A stretch of DNA of 64,000 bases from the NCBI GenBank assembly GCA_025506515.1, contig CM046456.1:69130531-69194530 (forward strand), read 5' to 3'. Source of the stretch: Flaveria trinervia (Eukaryota > Streptophyta > Magnoliopsida > Asterales > Asteraceae). Shown piece after piece: positions 35,574 to 47,950 of this stretch. The first letter of the stretch is position 1; each line of letters begins with the position of its first letter. A model generated the notes under the pieces. That model searched no databases. It worked only from the letters and a program-made list of their open reading frames with translations, and had not been told where the DNA came from. A program made the position numbers and the translations under genes.

Positions 35574-35625
35574 GTGCATGATAACATCAAAGATCGATGT
35601 TTCTGTTCAAGCTGTTATTTTCTCG
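35574..35625 (+). pseudogene. Next exon of the unidentified host gene, copy 2
   Basis: A 52-nt segment between acceptor-like CTCGCATAG and donor-like GTATGT. It stays in frame with the preceding exon and would encode CMITSKIDVSVQAVIFS. In copy 1 the equivalent exon start (GTGCATGGTAAC, 347) runs into the microsatellite. Protein not recognised. Confidence 0.4.
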
Positions 35626-35747
35626 GTATGTTTTCGTTCATTAAGTTTAGCCACTTTAACTAATTACTTGCTATTCATCTTTATCTCCATGTTAATTAAG
35701 AATATTCTATTGAAAGTATAATATCTTAATCCATAAATACAAAGAAG

Positions 35748-36022
35748 TGTCTAAGTATAGTTATATTAGTGGGTCGTTTATGTAATTAGTGTAAAGTTCA
35801 CTTAAAGTCTAAGTATGTAAAGTGTATGTATGTATAAGGGTTTAGAGTGTCAAACCTAAAGTTGTAAACTACCTATAGGGTATAAATATGTGTCAAGAGT
35901 CTGTATATTTGGAAGCAACAATCATAATCACATACATCGTTTGTTCAAGTTTCTCTCAAGTTTCATGCATATTCATATTTAAGATCATCAATCAAGAGCC
36001 TAACGATCCTAAAGGTCCAACA
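35748..36022 (+). mobile_element. Copia 5 5' LTR
   Basis: A 275-bp unit from TGTCTAAG to GGTCCAACA, followed after one base by the primer site TTGGTATCAGAGCC (36024-36037). TATAAATA at 35881 fits a Pol II start. The left boundary is chosen on TG and length; the 3' LTR is outside the window. Confidence 0.7.
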
Positions 36023-36023
36023 A

Positions 36024-36037
36024 TTGGTATCAGAGCC
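36024..36037 (+). other. Copia 5 primer-binding site
   Basis: TTGGTATCAGAGCC, initiator-methionine tRNA type. Confidence 0.9.
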
Positions 36038-36089
36038 TAAGGCTCGAATCTAATCAGTGACTTGTTCTTAAATTTGCAATCAAAACCAA

Positions 36090-36735
36090 ATTTGATTCAG
36101 TGATAAATCGATTTAAGACCAAAATCGTTTCAGAAGACCCAAAACGATTCAGAGAACAAAAAATCGATCAGGATAATCGATTCCATGTTGTTAAATCGAT
36201 TCAGGATAAATCGATTCAGACAAATCGTTTCAGGAGGGTAAAAACGATTCCGGTAACAACAAATCGATCCGATAATTTATTCAGCGTTGTTAAATTGATT
36301 CAATGAAAAATCAATTCAGACCGATTGTAGAATACAAGAACAAAATCAAATCGAAGAAGCAACAAATCGATCATATAATCGATTCCGCGTTGTGAAATTG
36401 ATTTCAGTGTGAACGAATCAAAGAAATACAAAAATCGATTCCGTTAAATCGATTCAGAAATAGGAACAACAAATCGATTCTGTTTAAATCGATTCAGTGT
36501 TGTATAATCGATTCATAACCCTAAAACCAAGTTGATTCCGTTTCAAATCGTCTCATACCACAGAAGAAGACGACTTTGTAAAATTGAAAACAATCAAAGT
36601 CAAAGAAGAGTAATTCGACTCAGATTCAGTCGATTTAGAACCGAAAGTAATCAAAATCGATTCAGTCAAATATCGACCAGAAAAAGGAAGAAAAAATCGA
36701 TTCAGACCAGACAATAATTAATCGATTCAGTGCAA
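36090..36735 (+). repeat. AATCGATTCAG motif array in the Copia 5 leader
   Basis: Dozens of exact or one-off copies of AATCGATTCAG (palindromic core ATCGAT) at about 15-30 nt spacing through the 5' untranslated leader. Small open frames here are repeat-derived. The remaining leader to 37438 is AT-rich without further features. Confidence 0.85.
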
Positions 36736-37438
36736 GAGAGAATAATCGTCTCAATAACAAAAGAAAAGATAGAAGACTTACCGGTTCCGAGAGAGGAAGA
36801 GACCTTTGCCGTCGATTGTGAACCAGAAAACATCATCGAAAAAACAATTTGGAAAGGTTATTGCCGTCGTCGTTCTCGTCGAAGAGTGGTGTGTTCTTGT
36901 TGTCATCATTCGTGAATCAGAAGAAGAGGAGTGTCGTTGTCATCGCCCTGCTTATTTGCGAAGCAAAATCAAAGGAAAGGAGAAAGAAGTTCGAGCCCTA
37001 AGTTTGATTATTTGAAAGTAATAGAATGAAGAAGGGGTCTGGTAATTTTTCTCATCGTAAGTATAAAGGAAAATGGGCTCGTGTCCTAATCTTAGTGTTT
37101 TAATAGTCAAATGGAAAGTGGAGAATTAAAACCTCAATAAAGGAATTAAGGAAAAGTGGGTTTTAAAGAAAAAATAAAAGTTGTCGTAAACCACTAGAAA
37201 AGAGAAAAAGAAATCAAAATTTTTATCATTGGGATTTATTAGTCAAATATAAGTCCAGAAGACCAAATAAATTGTGAATATTGTTTTTTTCAAGAAAGTG
37301 AAAGGATTTAAAAGAAAATTATCATCGAAATAAATTGAAAAGCGAGTATTGTTCGTGGATTACAATACAAATTAGAAGGATTCAAGAAAGTTAGATTTGG
37401 AAAATCAAGTTTATTTTAGAAGAAAACCGAAGTTAAGA

Positions 37439-37734
37439 TGACAGAAGAATCATCAACAAGTTCAAACAAAAATGCAATGGTAACACATAAAGATGTGAGT
37501 TCATTTTCTCATTCCAATGTCCTGTTTTGAAGTCAACAAACTAGACGATATGGTCAATTCGCATGAAAACCATACTAAAGGCAAATGGATTATGGGAAAT
37601 GATAGAACCTAGTGAGAATACGTAATCCAATGAAAAGAAAAATATGACGGCAATTGCATATTTATTTCAAGCATTACCAGAAGATATGACGTTACAAGTT
37701 GCAAATTATGAAAGTGCAAAAGAAATTTGGGATG
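37439..37734 (+). pseudogene. Copia 5 gag, N-terminal fragment
   Basis: Starts MTEESSTSSNKNAMV. After a frameshift near 37530 the text is typical copia gag (MKTILKANGLWEMIEPSE, AYLFQALPEDMTL, SAKEIWDV). It breaks off at the Copia 2 LTR near 37735. The rest should lie beyond the right end of the window. Confidence 0.75.
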
Positions 37735-38059
37735 TGTTAAGTGCTCTAAGAAAGATTATTTGTGTAATCTTTATTTCAAACATATTGTCTTTATTTGTCT
37801 TTTAATATTTTGTAATAGTATAAAGACTATTTGTGTAATTAGTTAGTTTCTTTACTTTTTGTTTTCAGTATAAATAGCTTAGACTTGCATGTAGATATAG
37901 AGAGATTCGAACATGCTTTCATACTTGTAATTGTCTTAGCTTGATATTAATGAAAACTTGAATTTTGTTGATATCTTGTGTTGATTTGATTACTTTGTGT
38001 GATTTTAATTGAATTGTATTCACAAATTATCACAGATTGATTCATTTGATCCTATCAAA
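37735..38059 (+). mobile_element. Copia 2 5' LTR
   Basis: About 320 bp ending GATTGATTCATTTGATCCTA followed by TCA, then the degenerate primer site TGGTATTAGAG (38061). TATAAATA lies at 37869-37876. The start is uncertain (TGTTAAG at 37735 or TGCTCTAAG at 37742) because the 3' LTR is outside the window. Confidence 0.65.
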
Positions 38060-38439
38060 TGGTATTAGAGTTGTTGGTAAGCTGTTAGTGATTGATTATC
38101 TGTGATTGAGATACAATTCAATTGAAAATTTGTGAATTTTAGTTGTGTTTCATCATCAGAAACATGATTTGAAGCACAATTAGCAGTTCAATTCATCAAA
38201 TTCAAGTCAATTTGTTGAATTTGTTGTTCGAAAAAGAGTTGAAGTTTTCGGACTGAAATTTCAAAATTGAGTGATTTGTTGTTGAAATTGAACGAAATTG
38301 ATATTAGAAGAATGTTTATCGGCACAAAACTCACTTAATTGGAAAGTTTTAATTGATTTCATCAACATTTGAAGAATTCAGAAGATTTGAGTTTGTATAT
38401 TTATATGAAAATGATGAATGTGTCGCATGAGCTGAGATT

Positions 38440-38785
38440 AACTGGAAAATGTCTAAGTGTTAGGCGCATTAACACTGTGTAGACGTTTTGAGTCAGTCAT
38501 TTGAATACCGTTGAAGAGAAGAATCTCAGGCGTATCACTTTTGTTGAGAAAGTACAAGTGTTTAGGCGCTTGAAAACTATTTAGGCGCTTGAAAACTGTT
38601 TAGGCGCTTGACAACTATTCAGGCGTTTGACAACTATTAGGTGCTTGAAATCTTTTTAGACGCATTAACCTTGGGCGTTTTTGGAAAATTTTCTAAGGCA
38701 TTCCCTTAGACATTTCTCAAATCAGGCGCATCAACTGTTTGGGAGTATAATCACTGTTTAGACGTATCATCTTGATACTTAGAAA
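38440..38785 (+). repeat. TTTAGGCGCTTGA motif array in the Copia 2 leader
   Basis: Degenerate repeats of TTTAGGCGCTTGAAAACT and AGGCGCATTAAC at about 20 nt spacing. Related GCGTCTAAACAGT motifs reappear in the spacer before ORF3 (45190-45900). Confidence 0.8.
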
Positions 38786-38848
38786 TTTTTCAAAAACTTT
38801 TGCATTTATTTTCTTAAATTCAAAATCTAAAACAACAAAAATATAAAA

Positions 38849-39916
38849 ATGGTGAAATCAGAAGATTCTGAAAACAGAGTTCCAAAATTTCATGAATCTA
38901 TTACAAACACACTACCAGAGAACTTCAATACTCATGACCATTCTCCTGAAAATAAAGCTAAACTTAAAGCCTTCCAGATCAAAAACAAGAATGCAGAAGA
39001 AGAAAAAGAAAATGTTCAAGTGTTTGTGGAAAAAGATTAAGAAAAAATAAAAAATGATCATCCAATCAAGATAAAATCATATGAACCAAAACAACCAACA
39101 CAAAATATTTTTGATCAAATTCATGATGTAATAGAAGAAGTGAATGTTCAAAAAAAGGATAAACAACAGATAGGAACATCAAAAGATTCAAACACCATCA
39201 ATCTGAAACAAAGTCAAGCAGAAAAGGAATCTTCTTCTGATGATGTTCAATCTGAAAATAAACCAAGTTCTTCTAAATCAAAGAATCAAAGAACAAGAAA
39301 GAAATCAACAAAAGCAACATCTGAACAAAACAAAAGTTCAGAAAATTTGATTAAAGCAACAAATCAAACATCAAAACTTAAACCGATAAAATTTGTGTCA
39401 GCAGGTATGTTAAATATGAATTCTCTTCCAAATAATAAAGCAAATATTATGAACAAATCAAACTCTGATCTGAAAATTAGTCTAGATTCAAAGACTTCCA
39501 CTGTAGCAAAAAGATTTGTTCCTAATACATTCAAGAAGGAAGTTAATGTTAAACAAATGAATAATAATCTGACATAAAATCAAACTGTGAAAAATGAAAG
39601 ACAACAGTTTAATTATTTGACACAAAATTCAAACATTGTGTCAATGTCAAAAGTGAACAAAAAGCTGTTTTTAACTCGACAAAAGTACTCTGAAATTTGT
39701 GATATGAAAAATCACAATGCTGCTGAGTGCTACTTCAACAAGTACTGTCACATATGTCACATGAGAAATCATTCGACAACAGATTGTTATTTTAACAAAT
39801 ATTGTACTTATTGTGATGAAAAGACTTACAATACTACAAATTCTTACTTTAGAAATGGATCTCTCACTAGAAACTTTGCAAAATTAAACATGAGCAAAGG
39901 ATTTGTTAATCCATAA
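38849..39916 (+). pseudogene. Copia 2 gag-like region with three zinc-knuckle repeats
   Basis: MVKSEDSENRVPKF opens a Lys/Ser/Glu/Asn-rich region with stops at about 39038 and 39575. Three tandem knuckle units follow (about 39695-39850): SEICDMKNHNAAEC, CHICHMRNHSTTDC and CTYCDEKTYNTTNS. Only the middle one keeps a full CCHC set. The UBN2-type capsid domain found in Copia 1 and Copia 4 gag is missing, so this gag is either internally deleted or unusually built. Confidence 0.7.
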
Positions 39917-39919
39917 TAT

Positions 39920-41600
39920 TTGAGAAATCAATATAATGGATTTCAAAAAGTCATCAATCAATCTACTTTAGGTTTGAGATCTTTTCCCAAGAACAATTAT
40001 GTGATATCAAAACATAACATGCAAGAACATTTCATACCACGATCTGTAAGGATGACTAATAAAAATGTTAGTAATCAATACATTTCAAAAGATGATCAAT
40101 TAAATGATATGAACGTTCTCAAAAATAAATCAAACAATTTCCAAAACAAGATTGGTAAATTCATCAAGAGTAAACCCTATTTCAACAATCTTCATTACAA
40201 ACAATTTACCATTGTTGATAAATTTGGAAAACCCAAGACCATCTCGCTTGGGTGGATATATCAACTTAATTTTCTTGTTGTGCAGGTACGCCCAAGAAGA
40301 CCACTCAATACATGGTATGTGGATAGTGGGTGTAGCCAGCATATGACAGGCAATCATGCCTTGTTACAATACTTTAAGTTAAAAGATGGAACACACGTCG
40401 CCTTTGGTGGTGATGCTGGAGGAAAAATAACCGGAAAAGAAATAGTATCAAATGGGATAATAAACTTTGATAAAGTCAACTTCTGTTCACAGTTGAACTT
40501 TAATCTTTTAAGCGTATCTCAAATATGTGACAAATCATATTCTGTTCTATTTGATGATTCATTCTGTTATGTTTTGAAGCCAGGTTTCAAAATAAGCAAA
40601 GATTGGGTGATTATTACAGCTGAGAGAGACAGAGATGTATACAAATTGGATATGTCTCAAGTTGATCCTTCAACTAAAACAACATGCCTAATTGGTAAGG
40701 CATCAAATGATGAAAGCCAGCTTTGGCATAGACGTCTCGTTCATTCAAATTTCAAGAATATGAACAAGCTTGTAGCAGGGAATCATGTCATTGGACTTCC
40801 ATCTACGAAGTTTGCAACAAATGATCACTGCTCAGCATGTTTGAAGGGAAAGCAACACAAAGCGTCTTATAAGTCCAAGCCTATAAACTCAACATCCAAA
40901 CCTCTTAAATGTTACATATGGACCTTTTTGGACTAACAAACGTCAAGAGTATTGGACGAAAATCATATTGTTTAGTTATCATTGATGACTACACAAGATT
41001 TTCATGGGTTTTCTTTCTTTATGCCAAATCTGAAACAGCTGATTTACTAAAAGAATTTATCATTAAAGTTGAAAATCAATTAGATAATAAAGTGAAAATA
41101 ATAAGAAGTGATAATGGAACGGAATTCAAAAATGCTAACATTGAAATGTTTTGTGCTCAGAAAGGGATAGCTCATTAGTTCAGTGCTCCCAAAACTCCTC
41201 AACAAAATGGAGTTGATGAAAGGAAAAATAGAACATTGATTGAAGCTGCTCGTTCTATGTTAGCTGATGCAAAAATTCCTATAACTTTTTGTGATGAAGC
41301 AATATCAACTGCGTGTTTCGTTCGGAATCGAATCTTAATCGTGAAAGATAAATTGAAAACTCCGTATGAGTTAATGTTTGGCAGGAAACCGAACATAAAC
41401 TTTTTAAAATCATTTGGTTGTCCTGTTATGATTCTTAATTCAAGTGATCAATTAGGATAATTTGAAGCAAAATCTGATAATGGATTTTTCGTTGGATATT
41501 CATCTATTTCAAAAGCCTATCAAGTTTACAACTCTAGGAAAAATGTAATCCTTGAAACATTCAACGTTAAATTCCTGAAAAATTCTTTTCATCAGTTTCA
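39920..41600 (+). pseudogene. Copia 2 protease and integrase
   Basis: Protease WYVDSGCSQHMTGN (about 40314), FGGDAGGKITG, then NLLSVSQICD. Pre-integrase LWHRRLVHSNF and CSACLKGKQHK are intact in a 338-codon open stretch. A shift near 40910 precedes the integrase core: LLHMDLFG, RSDNGTEF and NGVDERKNR supply D, D and E. A TAG at about 41176 replaces Gln, and another stop lies at 41458. The C-terminal GYSSISKAYQVYNS follows. Confidence 0.9.
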
Positions 41601-43722
41601 AATGGTCCTGCATGGTTTTGACTTAGATTCATTATCAAATTCTTTTCAATCTAACTTGTTTGATCAACCAAATTGTCTTGATTCTACAGGTAAGAAGAAC
41701 GCAAGAGGAGATCTTGGATCTTTCAGTGAGGATTCAGATTTTGATGACTCAGATGATTCAAGCTCAGACTACCCATTTTTGTCATTTGTCAAGGATTCAA
41801 TAATACAAAACCATGAAAATACAGTTTCAGATCTTCAAAGTCAATTGATCAGGAAGAATCACAAAATATTCCTAGTGATGGTAATGAGTTTGTGATACCT
41901 GAGTCTGGAACATCATCCATCTCTGGTGATGTAGTTGATACTGGTAACTTTGATTACTTTATTAACTCACCAACTCAAGTTCCAAATTTTAATCCACATT
42001 CTTCTAACTTGTTACATAAGCTCTCCAACTTAAACCAAACAAATCTGGATGTTAATATTCAATGTGATGAGATTCCAACATCTCGTATTCACAAGAATCA
42101 TCCAATTTCTCAGATTATTGGTCCATTGAATGAGAGAACAACAAGGAGTAAATCAGAACAAGAAAACTTGTGCTTATACTCCTATTTTTTGTCTCAAATG
42201 TTCCTAAAAATGTTACCGAAGCATTAAACGAAAATGGTTGGATAGAAGCTATGCAAGAAGAATTACTTCAATTTCGCAAACAAGAAGTGTGGAATTTAGT
42301 GGATTTACCTGAAGGAGAAAATGCTATAGGCACGAAATGGTTGTGTAGAAATAAGACTGATGATCGTGGTATAGTAATAAGGAACAAAGCAAGACTTGTT
42401 GCACAAGGATACACACAGGAAGAAGGGATAGATTATGATGAGGTGTTTGCACCAGTTGCAAGACTTGAATCCATTCGAGTTTTCCTGGCTTATGCTTCAT
42501 TCATGAAATTTAAGGTGTATCAAATGGATGTAAAGGGTGCATTTCTATACAGTGCTATCACTGATGATGTGTTTATGAAGCAACCTCCAGGCTTTGAGGA
42601 TGCATAATTTCCACATCGAGTATATAAGTTGAGTAAAGCTTTGTATGGACTTCATCAAGCCCCTAGAATTTGGTATGAGACATTATCACAAAACTTAATC
42701 CAACATGGATACACAAGAGGGAAAATTGATCCAACTTTATTCATAAAGAAGGATAATGATGATCTCTTATGTGTACAAGTGTATGTTGATGATATAATAT
42801 TTTGTTCTACAAGTTCAAAATTGTGCAATGAATTTGAAGAATCATGAAATCTTGGTTCCAAATGAGTTCTATGGGAGAGATTAACTTCTTTCTTGGACTT
42901 CAAGTCAAGCAAACTAAAGATGGAATCTTCATCAATCAAGAGAAGTTTGTTGACAAGCTCTTGAAGAAATTTAAGTTGCAAGACCGTCAGTCTATATGAA
43001 CTCCAGCAGATGTTAACACCAAGATTGAATCTGATCCAAAAGGAAAATCTATTGACCAAACAATATACAGATCAATGATTGGCTCTTTGATGTATCTTAC
43101 TGCATCTAGACCGGACATTATGTATGTTGTTTGTGTATGTGCCAGGTATCAATCAGACCCGAAAGAATCTCACTTGATTACTGTCAAAAGAATATTCAGG
43201 TATCTCAAAGGTAAACCAGCCTTAGGGCTTTGGTATCCTTACGAGGGTAACTTTGAATTACATGGATATACAGATAGTGATTATGGTGGTTGTTGTTAAG
43301 ATAGAAAATCTAGGGGTGGATGTCAATTTCTTGGTCCCAGATTAGTCTCATGGCAATGTAAGAAACAAACAAATGTCTCTGTTTCAACTGCAGAAGCTTA
43401 GTACATTGCTGCATCAGCAGGATGTTCTCAAATCCTTTGCTTGCAAAATCAGTTACTGGACTATGGGTTCAATTTTCTTAAAACACCAATTTACATTGAT
43501 AACACAGCTGCTATGTTCATAACAACTAATCCTGTTCAACACTCAAAAACAAAACATATCGAAATTCAATATCATTTTCTCAGAGATAACTCTAAAAAAG
43601 GATTGATCATTTTGATTCAAATTGCAACAGAAAAACAGTTGGCATATCAATTTACTAAAGCCTTCCTACCAGGACGGTTTGAGTATTTAGTAGAATCAAT
43701 TGGTCTTATAAATCATATGTGA
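41601..43722 (+). pseudogene. Copia 2 reverse transcriptase and RNase H
   Basis: An acidic linker (41602-42150) leads into RT: EALNENGWIEAMQEELLQF, ARLVAQGYTQEEGIDYDEVF, YQMDVKGAFLYS and the catalytic VYVDDIIF, intact. Stops at about 42605 and 42845 interrupt it. RNase H has YTDSDYGG, GGCQFLG, QHSKTKHIEIQYH and FTKAFLPGRFEYL, with stops near 43297 and 43400. Catalytic residues survive but the frame is broken. Confidence 0.9.
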
Positions 43723-45189
43723 TCTCCCTAAATCAAAAGATCATAATAAGTGATTCTCTCATTGTTAATTGCCTGTTTATATTTTGTGTGTGTGTGATTC
43801 TTGTTTTCCATAGAAAAATCAAATACAAAAATATATTTCAAAACTACAAAATAGAGTCTTTTATAATGGATATGTTTTGCAACATGTGAGAAATGATAGT
43901 ACATTAGTGAGATCAGTTGTATACTTCACTCATTAATAAAGTCTAGACATGATCAGATATGCTGTGTAGACAATATCTGACTATTATGCTGAAAAAGTAA
44001 ATTCTTGTGATCAAACTAAACATACATGCTTGTGTGTATTCATCTAAGTACTTTTGAGTTTTTTTAGCTTATCAGATTGAATGTTTGTTAAGTTACACCT
44101 CTCACACCTGTGATACTATGTGAAATCATGAGATCTGTTACAAGCATCATTTCACTTCTCTGTTATGAGTGATCATAGACCTGAAGTGCTGAGATATCCT
44201 CTGTTGTAAGTGATTACAGACCTAGATTCTCTTTTTAATGAAAAAGATGCCAATGTGCACGAACTATTCAAATGAATAGTCAGAGCTGATCAACTGGTAA
44301 TCTATGATCATCCTCTATTAATTTAAGTAACATGAACTCTGGTGATATACATGTTTCAGGTAATAAGTTGAGTATGTGTTCTTTCTTGCATATCATGATG
44401 ATGGTTGAGCTCTCTTAGTCTCTGTATGTTTTACATCATGTCATACCTAAATCTACTCTAATCAATCCAAGAATTGAAAAAGTAAGTGAGTTGATAAATT
44501 TGTCAAAAACACTCATTATCTGTCCTTAGATCTTGTGTCTCCTTTGCTGTGATATCACTGACCTGGAACACACTTGATTAGGATTTATTCATTGTCTATG
44601 ATTATCCATATTATTTTATTTTAATGTGCTGATCCTCATTAATATGATCTCACTGCAGACATTAATTCTTTGTTTAACTTTGATTTTGATTCTATTTTCA
44701 TTTTGCCTTTATGCATGTTTTTGTGTGTGAAGGCAATGTCACAATGTGATGTGTGATCTTATTCTCTTTCCTAAGAAACTTATAAGTTTTTTTTCAAACT
44801 TAAAAGTTTAGGGGGAGTTATAAATGAAAGAGTTGTTCTTAGAAAATAATCATAATCAAAACCAAAATTTAAAATGTTGAATTGAAAGGATGATGCTATA
44901 TGTTCAAAGTATTTGTGTAAATTGAAAATGTATTTTTAAAAAATATAATATGAACCTACATAAATTTGCAAATAAAAATGCTTCATAAGTTGAAAATCAA
45001 ATGATATTTGATTTTATGTTGAGACTAAAATGAAGGGACAAAATAAATTTAAAAAATAATAATAAATAGAAAATAAAATTTTTGTGAATTGAAAGTGCAA
45101 AATACAAAAACTTCAAAATTGGGGAACTAAAAGGTAAAAAGTTCAAGTGTGTAGGTGAAGAAATTGGAAATCACAAGTGTTTAAATCAT
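43723..45189 (+). other. Copia 2 spacer after pol, with orphan polypurine tract
   Basis: AT-rich non-coding DNA. AAGTTTAGGGGGAGTT (about 44804-44819) is a perfect copia-type polypurine tract, but the next bases (ATAAATGAAAG) are not an LTR start and ORF3 lies 1.3 kb further on. Confidence 0.6.
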
Positions 45190-46177
45190 GAAAGTCATCT
45201 CATGCACCTAAACAGTGCACATGCGCCTCAATAGGAGCATGATGAAATTTTCAGGAATTTTTCAAGTGTTTGGACGTTTGATTCATTCCCATGCGTCTAA
45301 ACAGTTGTAATACATCTATGAAAATTACAAGTGTGGGCGTTTGTGATAATCCCATGCGTCTAAATAGTGAATGAGTTTGATTTTTGTCTAAGTGTTAGAC
45401 GTTCGACATGTCTCATGCGTCTACATAGTAGTTTCATAATTTTGAAGTGTTAGACGTTTCAAAAGTTCATGCGACTGAACAATGCAAAAACGCCTAAACA
45501 GTGCTTATGCGTCTGAACAGTTCTCATGCGTCTAAGTCAATACGCATAAACAGTGCTCATGCGTCTAACAAAATAAGTGAAATTTAGGGTTTCATATGCC
45601 TAAATAGGGATCATACGCCTAAAATTTCACTTATATAAATTGAACACTTATGCGTATTTCTCATTTACACTTAAAATATCTCAGAAAAAACCCTGAACTT
45701 GCGACTGTCGATTATCATCATATCATTATTTCATTTGAAATCGTATCAAATCCTGTTGATTATAAATAGTATTTGAATATATAAATGTAAGTTTGTGATT
45801 CAAATCTATAAATTTTGGGTTAAATCAGTGCATTGATATAGGCGTTTGAATGCTATTTGGGCGTTCGAACCCTATATAATTCAAGTTTAAACTGACCAAA
45901 TGTGTATCATATCAAAAATTGACACTGGATTATTGAGAAGAACTTGTTTGCGAGTTTATTGATGTATTGTTTTTTATCTAAAAGTGAAAATGATTTGATG
46001 ATGTTTAACTCAATCGGTTTTTCCATAGCCGGAGAAGAAGAAGATGAACAGTCTGTCCTAATTTTTAATAAAAAATAAATAAAATTTTTTTATCAATTAA
46101 AATTGATAATTCATATGTAGAAATAGAGTTTATTAATCAATATTAAATGTTCTCATAATATTTTTTGTGTTTTGCAG
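45190..46177 (+). promoter_or_regulatory. Copia 2 ORF3 upstream region: motif array, TATA box, leader intron
   Basis: About ten degenerate copies of CATGCGTCTAAACAGT run from 45200 to 45620. TTATATAAAT (45631-45640) is a good TATA box. A consensus donor GTAAGT at 45787 and acceptor TTTTGTGTTTTGCAG ending at 46177, just before the ATG, define a possible 391-nt leader intron. Inferred, not shown, to be an internal promoter. Confidence 0.5.
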
Positions 46178-47444
46178 ATGGCAGAATTAAAATTTGAGCC
46201 AAAGCATAATGTGGCTACTTTCTTAAATGATGAAAACAGAGAAGCCATTGGATATGAAGAAATTATTAGATTTCTGTTCAGAACAAAGTATGTATATGCT
46301 ATGTGTGCAAGACCAATGATCAATGGAAGAATGATTAAGAGATTCTGGAGAACTGCACAGATTGAAAGAGATGATGAAGGAAACAAAGTTCTAAGAGCTT
46401 TTATTACAACGGAAAGAATGCTTTAAGTATCTGAAGAAGCAATCAGAATAGCTCTAAGACTTGGTGACAATGACCCTGAAGACTTATCAGAATATTCCTT
46501 CAATGAATGTAGAGAGGTTTTTCTACAAATGGGTCATCCAGATCATTTTCACAAAAGCAAATTTTCAGAGCTCGAGTGTATAAGAATTGGAAGCTTTTAT
46601 GCTATATTTTTCAACATTGCATGTCTAAATGAAGTGCTGGTTGGGATTCATTCCCTGTAGACATTGCATCTCCCATTATTGCCTTAGCTACAAATAGAAG
46701 ATTCAATATGTCTAAGTGGATAATGAATGGTTTTATTTTCAACCTTGAAAGAGGAGTGAGGAATAAATACTGATATACCCAAGATTCCTCCAACTTCTAA
46801 TTATGAAGCAAATCCAGATTTGTATGCTGAAGATGTTAACAGTGGAAAGTTACAGTTAGAGCACATGTCAGAGGCTGTTTACAAAAGAATGGCAATGATC
46901 ACTGGTGCTCAAAACATTCCAGTATTTGAGTATATCAGGAATGTATCAATGGATGAAGTAGATATTAATCAGCCACACTTTCATCTAACTGAAAAAGAAC
47001 CAATAAATCCAAATGATCTAATTGAGGATGTAGAAGTTGATGAAGAAAGTGAGGATGATGTTTCTGAAAGCTCATCAAGTGAAGAAAGTGATGACAATGA
47101 TGAGGATGATGTAAATGATGGTGCCACTGAAGCACATCAAGAAGAAACTGAAGAAATAAATGAGGAAGATACGGGAGATGAACCACAAAATATGGATGAA
47201 GGAAATGTTGTTGACATTCATGAGGAAGTTGTACATGAAATAGATACAAAATCAAACATTTATTTTATTCAATCCAGTATTTGAATTTGATGCAAATGAA
47301 AGAGTAGAAGAAATTGCTGTTAGTATGTCACACAATGTGTCTATACAAACAGAGGAGATAGTGGATATTGATGAGATTTACAAATTGAAAGAACAAAATT
47401 TGAGTAAACAGAAAGAGATTAAAGAGTTGAAATTGGAGAATGAA
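46178..47444 (+). pseudogene. Copia 2 ORF3, accessory protein downstream of pol, interrupted
   Basis: MAELKFEPKHNVATFL starts right after the acceptor-like TTTTGCAG. The shared ORF3 signature is present: IKRFWRTAQ, VSEEAIRIALRLGD and FLQMGHPD. Stops lie at about 46424, near 46660 and beyond; the frame resumes as a long acidic segment (ESSSSEESDDNDEDD near 47070-47100). A heptad-like YKLKEQNLSKQKEIKELK coiled coil comes at the very end. Gypsy 3 interrupts the gene at 47445, so the C-terminus is outside the window. No membrane segment is seen. Function unknown. Confidence 0.7.
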
Positions 47445-47950
47445 TGTAAGGCCCCGTTCCCGGGACGCTTACAGCTGGGTTCTCATCGCACATAAAACAT
47501 ATAAGTACATTTGTGTTTCATAAATCGCAGCGGAAAACTAAAACAATCTTTCATTTCCATGTAAATGCTTTTGCAAATTAATACAACATTCATTACAAAA
47601 TAGCTTGTTCGCATTACAATGCAAAAACATTAATCAAAAGAATGCCATCCCAAAAGAGCTGAGTAGTCGCCCGTGCCATCCTCAGCAACCTTACCTGCCA
47701 ACTGGAAACACCTGCCAACTGGAAACACAAAAAAGTCAGCGTTGTTGAGTGAGTTCTAGTTTTATTACAAAACATACTTTACTTTCATATAAAATCATTC
47801 GTTACTTTTACATGATCACACATCGTACGTACACATAGATAATATCATTATATCTTCTTCATTCATTCGTTCGTTCGTTCGTTCTTTATGACTTTACTTG
47901 CGCATCAGACATCATCCATACCAATACCATGTGCTACACCCCGGTTAGTC

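Noticed and set aside
36100..36915. Arg/Lys-rich small proteins in the Copia 5 leader
   Set aside because: Products of the ATCGATTC repeat array and its purine-rich continuation; several frames are equally open.
46965..47255. His/Leu-rich open frame on the minus strand
   Set aside because: Antisense shadow of the acidic GAT/GAA-rich part of Copia 2 ORF3.
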